A stretch of 64,000 nucleotides of DNA from Cyclina sinensis (GCA_012932295.1 JAAONU010000013.1:39818627-39882626), one strand, 5' to 3'. Numbered from the stretch's first letter, positions 19,992-38,752 are shown. Translations and numbers: made by a program. The notes: a model not told the origin generated them from the sequence alone.

Positions 19992-21866
19992 CCAAAGAGG
20001 TAATGAGAACGTAGTTAAAATGTCTTCACTTTAATACCTGTGACAATATCACCCGCTTGCTCTGAGTTCTGTTTTGTCTTTTTTCCACTAGAGGTCACAT
20101 CTTCTCTAGGTTTCTTACTTTTGTTATGGGCACCTGCTGACTTTTCTCTAGAGACTGTGCGCTTCTTTTTTGCATTGGCTTCTTTCATTCTCTGTAATTC
20201 CAAGTCAATTAAAGTCCGCTTAGGTTTTAACTGACGTTCCAGCATACTCCTGGCTATAGCTGTTGTCTGCTCTGCCGGTAGAATCATCCGTAAAAACATT
20301 TCTGAACGCGGTACCTGAATTTGTCGAAAGGCACTCCGTTTAAATTTTGTGCCCCTTTTATCTTGCGAATCGAATATATCCATTTCCCTTAAATGTAGGT
20401 CTTTACGTCTTGACGTCTTAACATTCAATGAACTTGTGGATGTGCCATTCAACATATATATCGTTTTGCGACTGTTACATTTAGTCTTTAATTTTCGTTC
20501 CTAGAATATGTTTCAAGTGTTTAAGAAATGTTCTTCTGTCCTCAAACGCGTTATCACAGCACACGTATATGTTTGGATAATAAGTGGAAGTATGCCACGT
20601 TCTTAAATGATGCAGCATATTTCTCCATGACAGGAAAAAGTAATTGCATTCCTTACATCGAAATTGGCAGTATAAAACGTAACGAAGGTTTGGTAACCTT
20701 TAAATAATTTTGCGCAATTAATCTCTGGCTTTCATTAACCAATACCCCTTTACAATAATGGGATCGACCAGAACATGAGAAGCAAATTCCTGTCGATGTA
20801 CACTTTTATATTTTGCGACACATTTTTTTTTTGCCCACGCACCTTACGTTTTACCCGTATTTAAACTTGTAAGATACACCGAATAGTTCAACTCTGTAAA
20901 AAAAAACAACAACACCTTAACAGAATAATTGATATCTACTTTTAAGCAAGCGATTTCCATGGTAACAAAATATTCCTTTATTACCTGACCCAGTTTAAAT
21001 AAGGTTTAATTATCTTTTATCAAATACACACCTTTTTACGCTGCTGGTGGATGCTTTGAATAGGTTTTAAATTGACATCGTCTCTCTTGGTTAACAGAGG
21101 TTAACGTTCACATAATATGGAATAACACATTTCCTCATATAGACGTTAAACATTTTGCCCGACTTAGATTTTGTTTAAAATATATAGATAATTTAGACTT
21201 AGATTTTGTTTAAAATATATAGATAATTTATGTTTACTAGTTTATTGTCTTTAATCGATATTGGATATACACGGGAAAAATGTCAGCCAGGTAAGTGTTA
21301 AGTAGTTTATAATTTCATTTAAAATTACTGAAAAACTAGATTCGTTTGCATTTAAGATACGAATCCTTATCCTTTTTATTTCTTTTAATCCAATTTAATT
21401 AATATGTACAAAAACAAAAGAATGTAAGAACGCTTACACACAATATTTTTTTCAATTAATGATTTTTAACTCGAAAATCATTGATTTAAAACCACCTTTT
21501 TGAGAAATTGGTCGGTCTTATATTACAGATAAATGGTGGATTTTTTCCCCTAAAGACTGAAGTTATCATCTACATCACGAGACTGTGTTTACAGTAAGTG
21601 AAGGACGTCACAAAAGAATGTGTTTCCTGTATGTTAATTCACATTTGAAAAATCCTGGATGTTCAAGTGTGATAAATATCTGTACAGTGAATCTATGGTG
21701 AACCTTGTTTTTACTACATAACATATTTAACGTTTACATACAATAAAAAATGCGGTGACTTCCAAGTTTGTATTATATTTGATCATAAAACCTTGTTGTT
21801 TTGTTTTTGTTATTTTTTTAAGAAAGTAAAACTTTACTTTCGTTTTGGCTAGTCTGAAATGATATC
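19992..21866 (-). repeat. Right terminal inverted repeat (1.87 kb)
   Basis: Mirror of 16,142-18,013. Its inner edge CCAAAGAGGTAATGAG corresponds to CATTACCTCTTTGG on the left. Confidence 0.9.
20015..20455 (-). CDS. Basic protein ORF in the right inverted repeat
   Basis: 146 codons, the twin of the ORF at 17,540-17,977: same ATG context (ATATATGTTGAATG...), same helix (FLRMILPAEQTTAIARSMLE) and same Lys/Arg-rich tail. Changes include D4G, M14T, G26D, Y54F and K87E. Here the frame runs past DIVTGIKVKTF, because eight bases found in the left copy are absent. The minus-strand TATA box is at 20,803-20,810. Retention of an open frame in both arms suggests either selection before insertion or recent arm homogenisation. 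Confidence 0.55.
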   Translation of the reverse strand: MLNGTSTSSLNVKTSRRKDLHLREMDIFDSQDKRGTKFKRSAFRQIQVPRSEMFLRMILPAEQTTAIARSMLERQLKPKRTLIDLELQRMKEANAKKKRTVSREKSAGAHNKSKKPREDVTSSGKKTKQNSEQAGDIVTGIKVKTF

Positions 21867-22854
21867 AAATAGATTAAACCTCTACACCGTGATTGTGCAA
21901 TACAAAAGAGTTATGGTTATCACCTGAGTTAATACTATACAAGTAAAAGTCTACTTCTTCGCTCACTGGGATCAGTTTCAAAATATCATCTCAGATTACG
22001 CATTTGAAATATTTTGTTTGAATCCTCATAAAAATAACGATCCGTTCATAAAAGCTGCTGATAGTGTTTATGCAATAAGGAAAGTGACATTGACTTTTAA
22101 AAATGTGACAATTGATATTATTATCATTTTGATGATTGTTTTGTTTTCTTGGTGAATACAGACCATTTTTATTGTCTTTGTCATTTATTCGAGTTAATTT
22201 GTGATGATTTTACCAAGTGCATTAAACATTTACATTATGAAAATGTCAGTAACAAAATTATCGTTCATGATTGGTTAATTGCTCAAGTAAAATCTGAAGT
22301 TTAAAATTTCACCTGTAACTCATTTCTTTATATACCTGTGAAGGATTTATCACCTTTTAAATATCATCTCAGATTATGCATTGAATCATGAAAAGATGAA
22401 TCAGTGACATTTAAAATGAAAGTTTGAACACTCGAAGGTAATTCCACATTCCGTCGCGGTAGCAAAATCATTAAGTTATCGTAGAATCACTCCCTGGTGT
22501 TGAACTCATGATGAGTGTCCTTTATATTGATAATAAAAATAAGCTTCTACATGTTGTGTAAATAAAATTTCTTCATGTGCGTTATGGTCAATATTTTCAA
22601 TTATTAAATGACAAATGAAAAAAGTTAAGTAATCCTAGCGGGTTACTCTGTACGTGTTTGGGGTTCACAGATATTTATTTCGATTAATAACGTCCCCCAT
22701 TCATTTCTCATTTAATAATTCACTTTCAATTATCCCCCTTTCAGTATTAGCGATATTAACAGATTAATGTTAAATCGCGTTGTTAGTGGGTAACTGTAGG
22801 GAAAATATTCGGTAAAGGGCAAATCATCAGGTTTGGGGCGAATAATCGGGTTCG
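21867..22854. other. Intergenic DNA right of the long-TIR element
   Basis: AT-rich, with no counterpart on the left side of the element. A word TATCATCTCAGATTA occurs twice (about 21,985 and 22,363), suggesting decayed repeats. No ORF is supported. Confidence 0.4.
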
Positions 22855-23060
22855 GTGGTTCTTTGCCCCTGGTTCTTTGCCCCTGGTTCTTTACCCCTGG
22901 TTCTTTGCCCCTGATTCTTTGCCCCTGGTTCTTTGCCTTCTGATTCTTTGCCCCTGGTTCTTTGCCCCCTGGTTCTTTGCCCCAGGTTCTTTGCCCGGTT
23001 CTTTGCCCCTTTTTCAGGTTCTCTCCCCCCCCCCCCCCCCCCCCCCCTAGTTTATACCTA
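22855..23060. repeat. Minisatellite GGTTCTTTGCCCCT plus poly-C tract
   Basis: About eleven units of 14-15 bp (22,855-23,005), then TTTTTCAGGTTCTCT, a run of about 24 C and TAGTTTATACCTAC. This is the inverted counterpart of 16,076-16,141. The Gly-rich and Lys-Asn-Gln minus-strand frame here is an artefact. Confidence 0.93.
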
Positions 23061-23061
23061 C

Positions 23062-23697
23062 TTACCCTTCCCCTGCCGAGTAAGACGATTTTAAAATAAA
23101 TCATTGCTGTTTCAAATGAAACGTCGAAATTAGATTCCCTTTAGGGTACCCCTTCACTGCAAAATGATGCTGATTATAATCACTTACTGTTTTCTACAAG
23201 TTATATCGTGTATCTAATTTTGAATATTAAATTTATATCTTTAATGAAAGCCATGAATTTGGTTAATATTTCCGCGCATTCAGTACAGATTATTTTCTTT
23301 TTTTTTATTTTTTTATTTCAATAGTTCGTTTGTAGATCTACTTGAAGTATTTGCTTTCGTACCTAACGAATGTAAACAAGAGAAAAGGAGTAGTCTGTTG
23401 AAGACACTTTTTTGTAATTAATATCAAGGTTTGGCGAGGTCATATTTGTTTCAAATACGGATGGGAGTATTTATCATTACTCTATTTTGGTAAATATTTT
23501 ATTTGACAGTTAAAAGGTGAATTTACACTTTACAACATCGAACCGTACGCGCATCGTCACAGCGCATGTTGTTTACAACGTGGGGTATCCAAAGGGGAAA
23601 TTTAATGTGTTCACCTGTCTGGCTCGGTTATATTTTAGTTTCTTTCGGCGGATCAATATCCAATCAAAAAGGAGAAAAAAATCTGGAAGGGTAATGA
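23062..23697. mobile_element. 0.64-kb element X, copy 2 (TTACCCTTCC termini)
   Basis: Direct copy of 14,991-15,661: TTACCCTTCCCCTGCCGAG at the start, TCTGGAAGGGTAA at the end, and shared AAATGAAACGTCGAAAT, GGTACCCCTTCACTGC and TCGAACCGTACGCGCATCG. It carries small deletions relative to copy 1. The tandem array follows directly. Confidence 0.6.
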
Positions 23698-23699
23698 TA

Positions 23700-24790
23700 A
23701 GTTCTACATTCAATTTACAAAATTTCTGAATGTACAGATGTGCAGTTGACTTCATCTCTTCAATCAGCAAATGAAGAGCTTTTACATTCAGGAATGACTT
23801 ATTCTGAATGTAGAGCTGAATGTCAATTGCACATCTCTACATTTGTTAAATGCAGAGCTTAAACGTCGATTGCATAGCTCTACATTCAGGAAAATTGTAT
23901 TTTGAATGTGGAGCTAAATATTGATTGCACAGCTCTTTTGCTGAATGCTGAACTAAACGTCATTTGTATAGCTCTACATTCAGGAATTTTTTAAAATTTA
24001 AATCTGATTTTGATTGCATAGCTCTACATTCAGGAAAACTTTATTTTGAATGTAGAGCTAAATGTCAATTACACAGCTCCATATTCGCTGAGTGCAAAAC
24101 TGAACATCGATTGCACAGCTCTACGTTCAGGAATATTCTATTTTAAATATAGAGCTGAATGTCGATTGCACAGTTCAACATTCGATGGATGTAGAGCTGA
24201 ACGTCGATTGCATAGCTCTACATCCATCAATATTTTTAATGTAGAGCTGAATGTCGATTGCACGGCTCTACATTCCTTGAATGCAGAGCTGAATGTCAAT
24301 TACATGGTACTACATTTGTTGAATGCAGAGCTGGACGGCGATTGAAAAGTTCTAGATTCAGTATTTGTTTTTTTTTTTAATGTATAGCTGAATGTCGATT
24401 TTATAGCTATTCGTTCAGGAATGCAGATATATTTTCATATTTGCTGAATGAAGAGCTAAATCTCGATTGCATAGCTCTAGATTTAGGAATATTTTTAATG
24501 TAGAGCTGAATGTCTATTGCGCAGCTCTACATTCGCTGAATCGAGAACTGAACGTCAACTGCACAGCTCTGCATACAGGAATATTTAATTTTGAATGTAG
24601 AGCTGAACGTCGATTGCACAGCTCTGCATTCAGCAATATTTTATTTTGAGTGTACAGCTGAACGTCAATTGCACAGCTCTGCATTCAGGAATATTTTATT
24701 TTGAGTGTACAGCTATACGTCAATTGCACAGCTCTACATTCAGGAAAATTTTATTTTGAAAGTAGAGCTGAATATCTATTCGACAGCTTT
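23700..24790. repeat. Minisatellite array of hairpin-forming units (about 55-60 bp, about 18 copies)
   Basis: Each unit carries GAATGTAGAGCTG, a spacer AATGTCGATTGCA, and CAGCTCTACATTC, so each unit can fold on itself with a 12-13 bp stem; an AT-rich linker GGAATATTTTATTTT separates units. Units vary at several positions yet often stay complementary. Cys/Ala/Leu-rich open frames here come from the repeat itself. Confidence 0.93.
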
Positions 24791-25063
24791 TCATGAAATG
24801 TCGAGCTTCGATTGCCGATCTCATAACTAACTTCACGCTAATTCTCATGAATTTTAGATAGTTTTGCGAGACGAGTATTTGCAGATAATTCCAGTGTTGC
24901 GGAGGGAAAAATAAGATTTTCAGGCAGGATTTACTGTAAATTTAGGAATATGTGACCGATCTAATTTCTAGAGTATATATCTAACCTTTTAACCGGGTAT
25001 TAAATGTTTAAATATACTTGTCTTAGCTAATTCTAAAATAGAACTGAAACACATGACACGTAC
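24791..25063. other. Spacer, nothing recognised
   Basis: Contains the donor side of the possible exon at 25,064. No further exon is supported. Confidence 0.4.
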
Positions 25064-25234
25064 CAAGAAGCAGGCGGACGAAGACGAACTTCCTGGACAA
25101 GGCTTCGGGGAAGAAGACTCTCTGATGGTGTTAAGTGTGCCCATTCCAGAGGCGCCATCTTCTTTCTCCGAAGATAAAGATTTGTGACGGTTGAACGCTT
25201 TCCGATGCCAAGCTGCTCTTTTGTCGCCACTCAT
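25064..25234 (-). CDS. Possible first coding exon of an unidentified gene
   Basis: ATG at 25,234 (AAATAAAATGAGTGGC) opens 57 codons: MSGDKRAAWHRKAFNRHKSL, an acidic/Gly segment, then SSSPKPCPGSSSSSACFL, ending at TTG|GTACGT in phase 0. Codon use and the basic-then-Ser-rich composition look coding. A TATA-like GGTATAATAAATG lies about 35-45 bases upstream of the ATG. No downstream exon is visible before the repeat island, so the remaining exons would lie beyond 14.5 kb on the same strand. The CARD gene exons (12.5-8.3 kb) are candidates, but phase 0 does not join the 28-nt micro-exon directly. Could also be spurious. Confidence 0.4.
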
Positions 25235-25734
25235 TTTATTTGTGATCCTACTGATCCATGTTCATGCATTTATTATACCACAAAGCAGACTTGTTTGAAA
25301 TACGAATATAAAATTATCCATTCTCTTACACAATGGTTATATTCCATTAGCGAAGGTACAGACCGGTACAACTCTGCTTAGAAGATTGAAAATTGTCACT
25401 AAAAGTATTGCTTATCGTTACGTGAAATTTCCAGTGACGTGGCTCACTTTCAGAAGTTTCGGGGTTTTCCCGTTTCGAAATATAATACAATGTATATCAT
25501 TTAAAAATGAAGACATGAGAAAAGAGATTTGATATGCATGTATGAAGTCCGCCCACGTTTATTGTACTACAGAAGGAAGTAAAACGAGCACTTCATATAC
25601 CAAGCGTGACCTCCATAATGACGGTATCTACACGCATAACCTACCCATATAAAAGGCCAATTTGGTTTTTACTGGTAAAATATTTTTTATAATGACAATA
25701 TAATATGACTGTTAAATCTCCATTATTAAAATAC
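25235..25734. other. Upstream region, nothing recognised beyond a possible promoter
   Basis: AT-rich with no repeat family recognised. Confidence 0.35.
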
Positions 25735-26660
25735 GTAAAAAAGTAACTGTTATTTTTTATGATATAAAGTTTGAAGTCTCTGTAACAAATGATTGTCAAG
25801 TTGCATGGCGGAATTGATTTTCAATGTTAAGGTAAGGTCACTGTGACATTGACCTGAGACCTACTGATCCCAAAATCAATATGGGTATTCACTCAATGTG
25901 TGCAACCATTATATGAATTCTGAAGCCTCCAAGAAAAATGGTTATCAAGAAACGAGTTTCATGGTTGAAATGGTTTCCAATATTAAGGTCTATGTGACCT
26001 TGACCATTACCTACTGACCCAAAATCAATAGGGGTATTCACTCAATGTGTGCAACCATTCTAGAAATTTGAAAATCTGTATGACAAGTGGTTGTCAAGTT
26101 ACAGTGTGTAAATGATTCTAAACATTTTGGTCATTGTGACCTGGACCTTTGAGATACTGACCAAAAAATGTAAACTGGTCATCCAGTCAATATGTGCAAT
26201 CATGATATAACGTTTGAAGTCTCTACAACAAAGAATTGTCAAGTTAAATGGCGGTAATGGTTTTCAATAATAAGGTCACTGTGACCTTTAACCCCAAAAT
26301 CAATAGGGGTCATTCACTCAATGTGTGCAACCATTACATGAATTTTGAAGTCTCTATGACAAATGGTCTCCAAAATCAATAGGGATAGGACTGTAGGCCA
26401 AAGAGTACCCAAGTTATTCTGCAGCAACCAAATTTCTAACGGACGGACGGACGCCCTGAACCATAACATAATATGCCCCCTAAGGGCATATGAAAATGTG
26501 GTCTCTTGTATGTTAACAATGTTTTCCTTCGACCCCACATGTCCAAGTTTTAACCTCGACCTAGATATAGTCCAGATAAAGATCCTAACCAGTTTTCATG
26601 AATGAATAGTAAATCTGACCTGGTGGACAGACGACAGACAATGGAAATTTGTTCAGATGA
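25735..26660. repeat. Dispersed bivalve repeat, internal units of about 150-160 bp
   Basis: Recurring words TTGAAGTCTCTGTAACAAAT, GATTGTCAAGTTGCATGGCG, AAGGTCACTGTGACCTT and CAATAGGGGTATTCACTCAA, ending with GGACGGACGGACG and CAGATGAGCTAAAA. Related copy at 45,470-45,670. Non-coding. Confidence 0.75.
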
Positions 26661-27190
26661 GCTAAAATGAAGTTTATTTAATTTTTTAAACTAAAATATG
26701 ACCTCGGTATATTTTCATGTTCACTCCCAAGGTGCGTGCAGGTTGAAAAACGGATCCTTTATGTGACTATATTATCAAACATGAAAAAACATACTGAACC
26801 TGTTTTCATGAATTTTCTTAAGTTTTAGCGGATTGTAATTTGAAGCTACCTATTTCGCATGACCTAAAACTTGGTGTACTTGGAATTCTAACAACATTTT
26901 TCTGTACATTTAGTCTGAATGCATTAAAATCTCCTTTTAATATGGAACATTTGACTGTGAAAAGAAACAAGAATTTCAGTTCTTTTAAAGAATTTATTCA
27001 CTGATCAAACTTAAAATATATTGCACAAAAAATGAACATTTAATAAGGTAATTTGAAAAAGAAACTATCTTGGATATAAAAATAGGAAAAGGAACATTTA
27101 AAACATATTTTATAACCAATTATGAGTATGTCACAACAAATGAATTCTTCATAGTTATTTCAAAATTCAAATAAACATCAAAAATACTAA
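26661..27190. other. AT-rich DNA, nothing recognised
   Basis: Could belong to a long 3' untranslated region of TPRA1, which ends its coding part at 30,277 on the minus strand, but no signal decides this. Confidence 0.3.
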
Positions 27191-28400
27191 TAACAAGAAA
27201 TATGTAACAAACACGAATGCCCCAGAAACAAGGCAATGGCCACAGTCATGGTAGCTTATAACTTGATGTTAGCTTGATCATTTGTGCCAAAAAAGATTTG
27301 CAGTCTGTGGAAACTAGAATTGCCACTGTACTGGCGCCAATACCACCCCACATGCCACTTTTTCAGTAGGGTATTGATATATGGGAACATGTTACTTTAT
27401 GCCCCGGACTAAAATAAAGTATGAAAAATTAAAAAGGGCAATAATTACAAAATTATGCAAAAAAGAGTTATGGTTCTTGGGCACTGCACTTCTCCTCAAT
27501 GTGATCTTTTTATTTATGAAGTTTCAAGTTGATACCTTCAAAAGTTTTTTAGTTATGCCTTGGACAAACAAAACTCAACAGCTCCAAAATATGCAAAAGA
27601 GAGTTATGGTTCTTGGGCACTGCACTTCTCCTCAATGAGATCTATTTATCTATAAAGTTTCAGCTTGATACCTCCAATGTTTTTTGAGTTACACCCCGGA
27701 CAAAGATTAAGAATGAAACATTTTAAGGTGCAGTAATTCCAAAATTATGGTAAAAGATTATGGTTCTTGAACAGTGCACATCTCCTCAATGAGGTCTATC
27801 CATCTATAAAGTTTCAAGTTGTTACCTCCAATACTTTTTGAGTTATCCCAAGACAAAAATCAAGTATGAAAAATTTCAAACGGCAGTAGTTGCAAAATTA
27901 TGCAAAAGAGAGATATGGTTCCTGGGCAATGCATTTCTCCTCACTGAGATCTATTTTTCTGTGAAGTTTCAAGTCAATATCTCCAACAGTTTTTGAGTCA
28001 TGCCCCAGCCAAAATTAAGTATGAAAAATTCAAAGGGCCATTATTCAGGAAGTTTTAATCCAAATGAAAAATCCAAACGTTATGCACAACTAGGCTTCAT
28101 GGCAATCACTTTTGTGAAGGTTTCATTCAAATCCAACCAGTGTTTTTTGAGATGAATCGCAGACAAGATCATAATCTACAGGGTATTTGTATAAAGATTC
28201 AAAGGGCCATAATTCAGGAAGTTTTAATCCAAATGAAAAATCCAAACAATATGCACAACTATGACAATCATTTCTGTGAAGGTTTCATTCAAATCCAGCC
28301 AGTGGTTTTTGAGTTGAAGCGTGGACAAGACTGTCAGACGGACGGATGGAAAGAGGGAAGGACAGTGCGATTACTATATGCCGCCAGTTGGGTGCATAAA
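27191..28400. repeat. Dispersed bivalve repeat with about 140-160 bp internal units
   Basis: GAGTTATGGTTCTTGGGCAC, TGCACTTCTCCTCAATGAG and AAGTTTCAAGTTGATACCTC recur four times between 27,460 and 28,010. A related two-copy part (AATTCAGGAAGTTTTAATCC) follows at about 28,040 and 28,210. The end carries GACGGACGGATGGA and TATATGCCGCC, typical of this family in bivalves. Confidence 0.75.
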
Positions 28401-29292
28401 GAAAGTTGTCATGAAGAACCTATTTACATTGTAATAAAGTAATGCACATTTGTCAAAGCAGTCTTTACATTAAAAAAAGTTGAAATGCACAAATTTTAAC
28501 ATGAACACTAATACAAGTTGTGTAACCACTGTTTTCAATAAAATTAAGTGTGTCAAAAGGACATTATTGCTCCCACTGTGACAACATTATCAGGGAAAAC
28601 TACTGTCTGGACAGTGCTACAAAAAGATGGAGCAAGAATAAATAATGCCGTAGTCAGAAAAAAAATGCATCTAAAACCATCAGTAAAAGATCACTAACAA
28701 TCTTTCTATCTCTGAAGCAAATCAAAGCTACCATGAATGAGGAGCTTAATTATAACTAAGAGCTGAATCTCTGGCAACAAATGAACAGTTTCAGGCTTTG
28801 CATATCTTTTATATTAATGAAGTAATTACCGTAAGTAATCATTATAACAGCAAACCACTAGCACACTGACTTGTAGATTAACTGTACAGCATTACACCTA
28901 ATAGAAGATAATCCAAAGTGTATTCTAATTAATCTATGGTTAAGTAAATAGTGACAGGTTCAGTAACGAAAAAATCTGTTATGCAATTACTTAGAAAATT
29001 AAGACTAAGAAAAATCATTGCACACTTACCTACAGTTGCAACATTCCAACAACTTGTATTTTTAACATAATTAAGGTACAACATTTCTTATATACATGCT
29101 GTAGTGTAAATAAATGACTTACTCAGCTATTTAGAAGTTGGCCTTTAACATTCCTTTGAATATGGTAAATTTAGCTCTTCATCACATTGGACTTTTAAAT
29201 ATATTGGTCAACCGGATTATGAAGCAAGGTTAAGGTCACCTTGAAGAAATAGCGATCAGCTGAGGACCAAATACAAAAATATGTACATATTT
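28401..29292. other. AT-rich DNA between repeats, possible TPRA1 3' region
   Basis: No ORF or repeat recognised. It lies downstream of the TPRA1 stop. Confidence 0.35.
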
Positions 29293-29739
29293 ATTAAAGC
29301 GACTGACTCACAGATGGGCCTATGATGAAAAAAAAAGAAAATTTTTATAGATCTAGAAATTCTAGCTGTAATTGTGAAGAACATATCTAACCTAATTTAC
29401 TGACTCATTTTTTGTTACAGAAAAACATCAAAATATAAAGTTTTACACACTTTATCAGTAAAAATTTTACCCCGTTAGTCACGGTGTAGATACTTTAGTT
29501 ATAACATTAATTTTGACCGATCTAGACAACTAGTCTCTGTGGCTCAGTAGGGTAGATCGTCGCTCAAAATTTTACTGACCGAAAGGTCATGGGTTCAAAT
29601 CCTGGTAAAATCAAAACTTTTTTTTTTTCATTTTTCATGGTGTATAGAAGCATATGTTTTTTTCCATTGTATATTAACTTCTCTTAAGTTTTAAAGAAGA
29701 AAATTTTCAGCTAAATTCTGTAAGTCAGTCACTTTAACA
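29293..29739 (+). mobile_element. MITE family A, copy 1, with internal tRNA-like promoter
   Basis: The ends read TTAAAGCGACTGACTCACAG and CTGTAAGTCAGTCACTTTAA, a terminal inverted repeat of about 20 bp consistent with a TA target duplication. Inside at 29,541-29,614 is a tRNA-like stretch with an A box TGGCTCAGTAGG and a perfect B box GGTTCAAATCC. A second copy lies at 38,313-38,752 in the opposite orientation. The mix of Tc1/mariner-style ends and a Pol III promoter is unusual. Confidence 0.7.
29541..29614 (+). promoter_or_regulatory. tRNA-like internal Pol III promoter (A and B box)
   Basis: A box TGGCTCAGTAGG and B box GGTTCAAATCC match the eukaryotic consensus words at about 40-base spacing. 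The flanks do not fold as an acceptor stem and no CCA-type end is seen, so it is not a functional tRNA gene. Confidence 0.6.
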
Positions 29740-30276
29740 TAATCACTTATTCTTACAAAATGTGAAAACTAAATATGCTGTTTTATATACATAATATCAC
29801 AGACAGAACTGATACTGTATGCAAATTAATGGACTGTAATTTGCAGGTTAAGCCATTATTTAGAAATTCTTTAATTTTGATTTACAAGTAATACAGTAAT
29901 TGTAAATTTTTCATAACAATTTTGACAATTTTCAATCACTTATTTCTTTAAAATATGCAAAAACATTCTCAGTTTTGTACAAGCCATTTTTTTCTAAATA
30001 TTAACTTCCTAGCCAGTACAAAACAAACACTGCCAAGTTCAGGGCAAGCTCAGTACCTTACACCGGTTTTTTTGAATATAGCTACTAACTGCAGATGACA
30101 TTCAAAGAACAAATGGATTTCATCCTCGATGATAAAAATGAACAGTTTACACAAAATGAAATTAGTTGAGATTAAGCTATTGTACACACTTGGAATAACT
30201 CTTATTGTGTCTGATATACTGTCTGTTACCTGTCTTTACAGCTGAACACAAGAAGCATGTAATAAGGCATGCATAT
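29740..30276 (-). other. 3' untranslated region or flank of TPRA1
   Basis: It directly follows the TPRA1 stop on the minus strand. Several AT-rich AATAAA-like words occur, but none can be singled out. Confidence 0.4.
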
Positions 30277-37881
<7,605 letters not shown>

Positions 37882-38312
37882 GTCATCAACAGAGCCTTCA
37901 AAATTCTCGTGAATACTGTCATAAGTTTGTCCTTTTCATTTGAAGTTACACCCTGAAACATCAATTAATTTAAAAGACAAGACTACATTGTACACAGTTT
38001 TAATGTTCTTAATTTTGATGATCATGGTAATAAAGAGACATTTATTCATCAAAGACATTTCTATACATTTGCCTTTATCAAGCATGAAAAAACAAAATAC
38101 AGGAAGAATAAAACTAACAATGGTACAGATCTGCTTCAGGGTTTTATTGAAATTTCTTTTATCTTATTTAAGTTATTAGGAACAATTACCATGTTTATAT
38201 ATGGAAAAGATCACATAAGTTCAAATCATAAGTGATCACTCTGTTGCTTATATCTGAGAGATAGTTTAGTTTAGAAAACTGTCTAAGACTTTTTGTAGTT
38301 AAGTATGTTCAT

Positions 38313-38752
38313 TAAAGCGACTGAATCACAAAATTTTGCTGAAATTTTTTATTCTTTCAAATTTAAGAGGATTTAATATACTATGGAAAAAATATAATAT
38401 TATGCTTCTATACACCATGAAAACTGAAAAAAAAGTTTTGACTTTACCAGGATTCCAACCCATGACCTTTAGGTCAGTAAAATATAGAGCAACGACTTAC
38501 TCCACTGAGCCATGATGTCTAGTTATTAGATTGCCTCAAAATTAATCTTATAACTAAAGTATCTACCCCGTGACTAACTGGGTAAATTTTTTACTGATAA
38601 AAGTGTGTAAAACTTTATATTTTGATTTTTTTCTGTCACAAAAACTGAGTCAGTAACTTAGTTTAGGTATCTTCTTCACGATTACAGCAAGAATTTCAAG
38701 ATGTATAAACATTTTCTTTTTATCATCATCTGTGAGTCAGTCGCTTTAAATG
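38313..38752 (-). mobile_element. MITE family A, copy 2, with internal tRNA-like region
   Basis: Opposite orientation to 29,293-29,739. Ends TTAAAGCGACTGAATCACA and TGTGAGTCAGTCGCTTTAA. The tRNA-like core (rc TGGCTCAGTGGAGTAAGTCG and GGTTGGAATCC) has a one-base change in the B box. Shared interior words include GTGTAAAACTTTATATTTTG. Confidence 0.7.

Larger units (their letters stand above)
16142..21866. mobile_element. 5.7-kb element with 1.87-kb terminal inverted repeats and virus-like ORFs
   Basis: The left arm (16,142-18,013) and right arm (19,992-21,866) are reverse complements of each other with scattered substitutions. Outer ends are GATATCATTTC(T/A)G(G/A)CTAGCC. Each arm carries one copy of a basic-protein ORF pointing inward. 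Between the arms lie a zinc-finger ORF with one in-frame stop and a second short helical ORF, 10 bases apart, then AATAAA at 19,141. A third, partial copy of the arm promoter region lies at 19,388-19,693. No integrase, polymerase B, protease, ATPase or capsid gene is present. Long inverted ends and compact ORFs suggest a reduced Polinton/Maverick or adintovirus-like element, or a separate family of small long-TIR elements. Assignment rests on remembered protein patterns only. No target-site duplication is evident at the outer ends. Confidence 0.7.

Noticed and set aside
22730..23104. Minus frame with poly-Gly and Lys-Asn-Gln repeats
   Set aside because: Product of the poly-C tract and the TTCTTTGCCCC array.
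23964..24649. Cys/Leu/His-rich frames (ALHSLNAELNV)
   Set aside because: Products of the hairpin minisatellite; frame shifts between units.
29541..29614. A true tRNA gene
   Set aside because: A and B boxes are present, but no acceptor stem or anticodon arm could be folded, and the segment lies inside a MITE.
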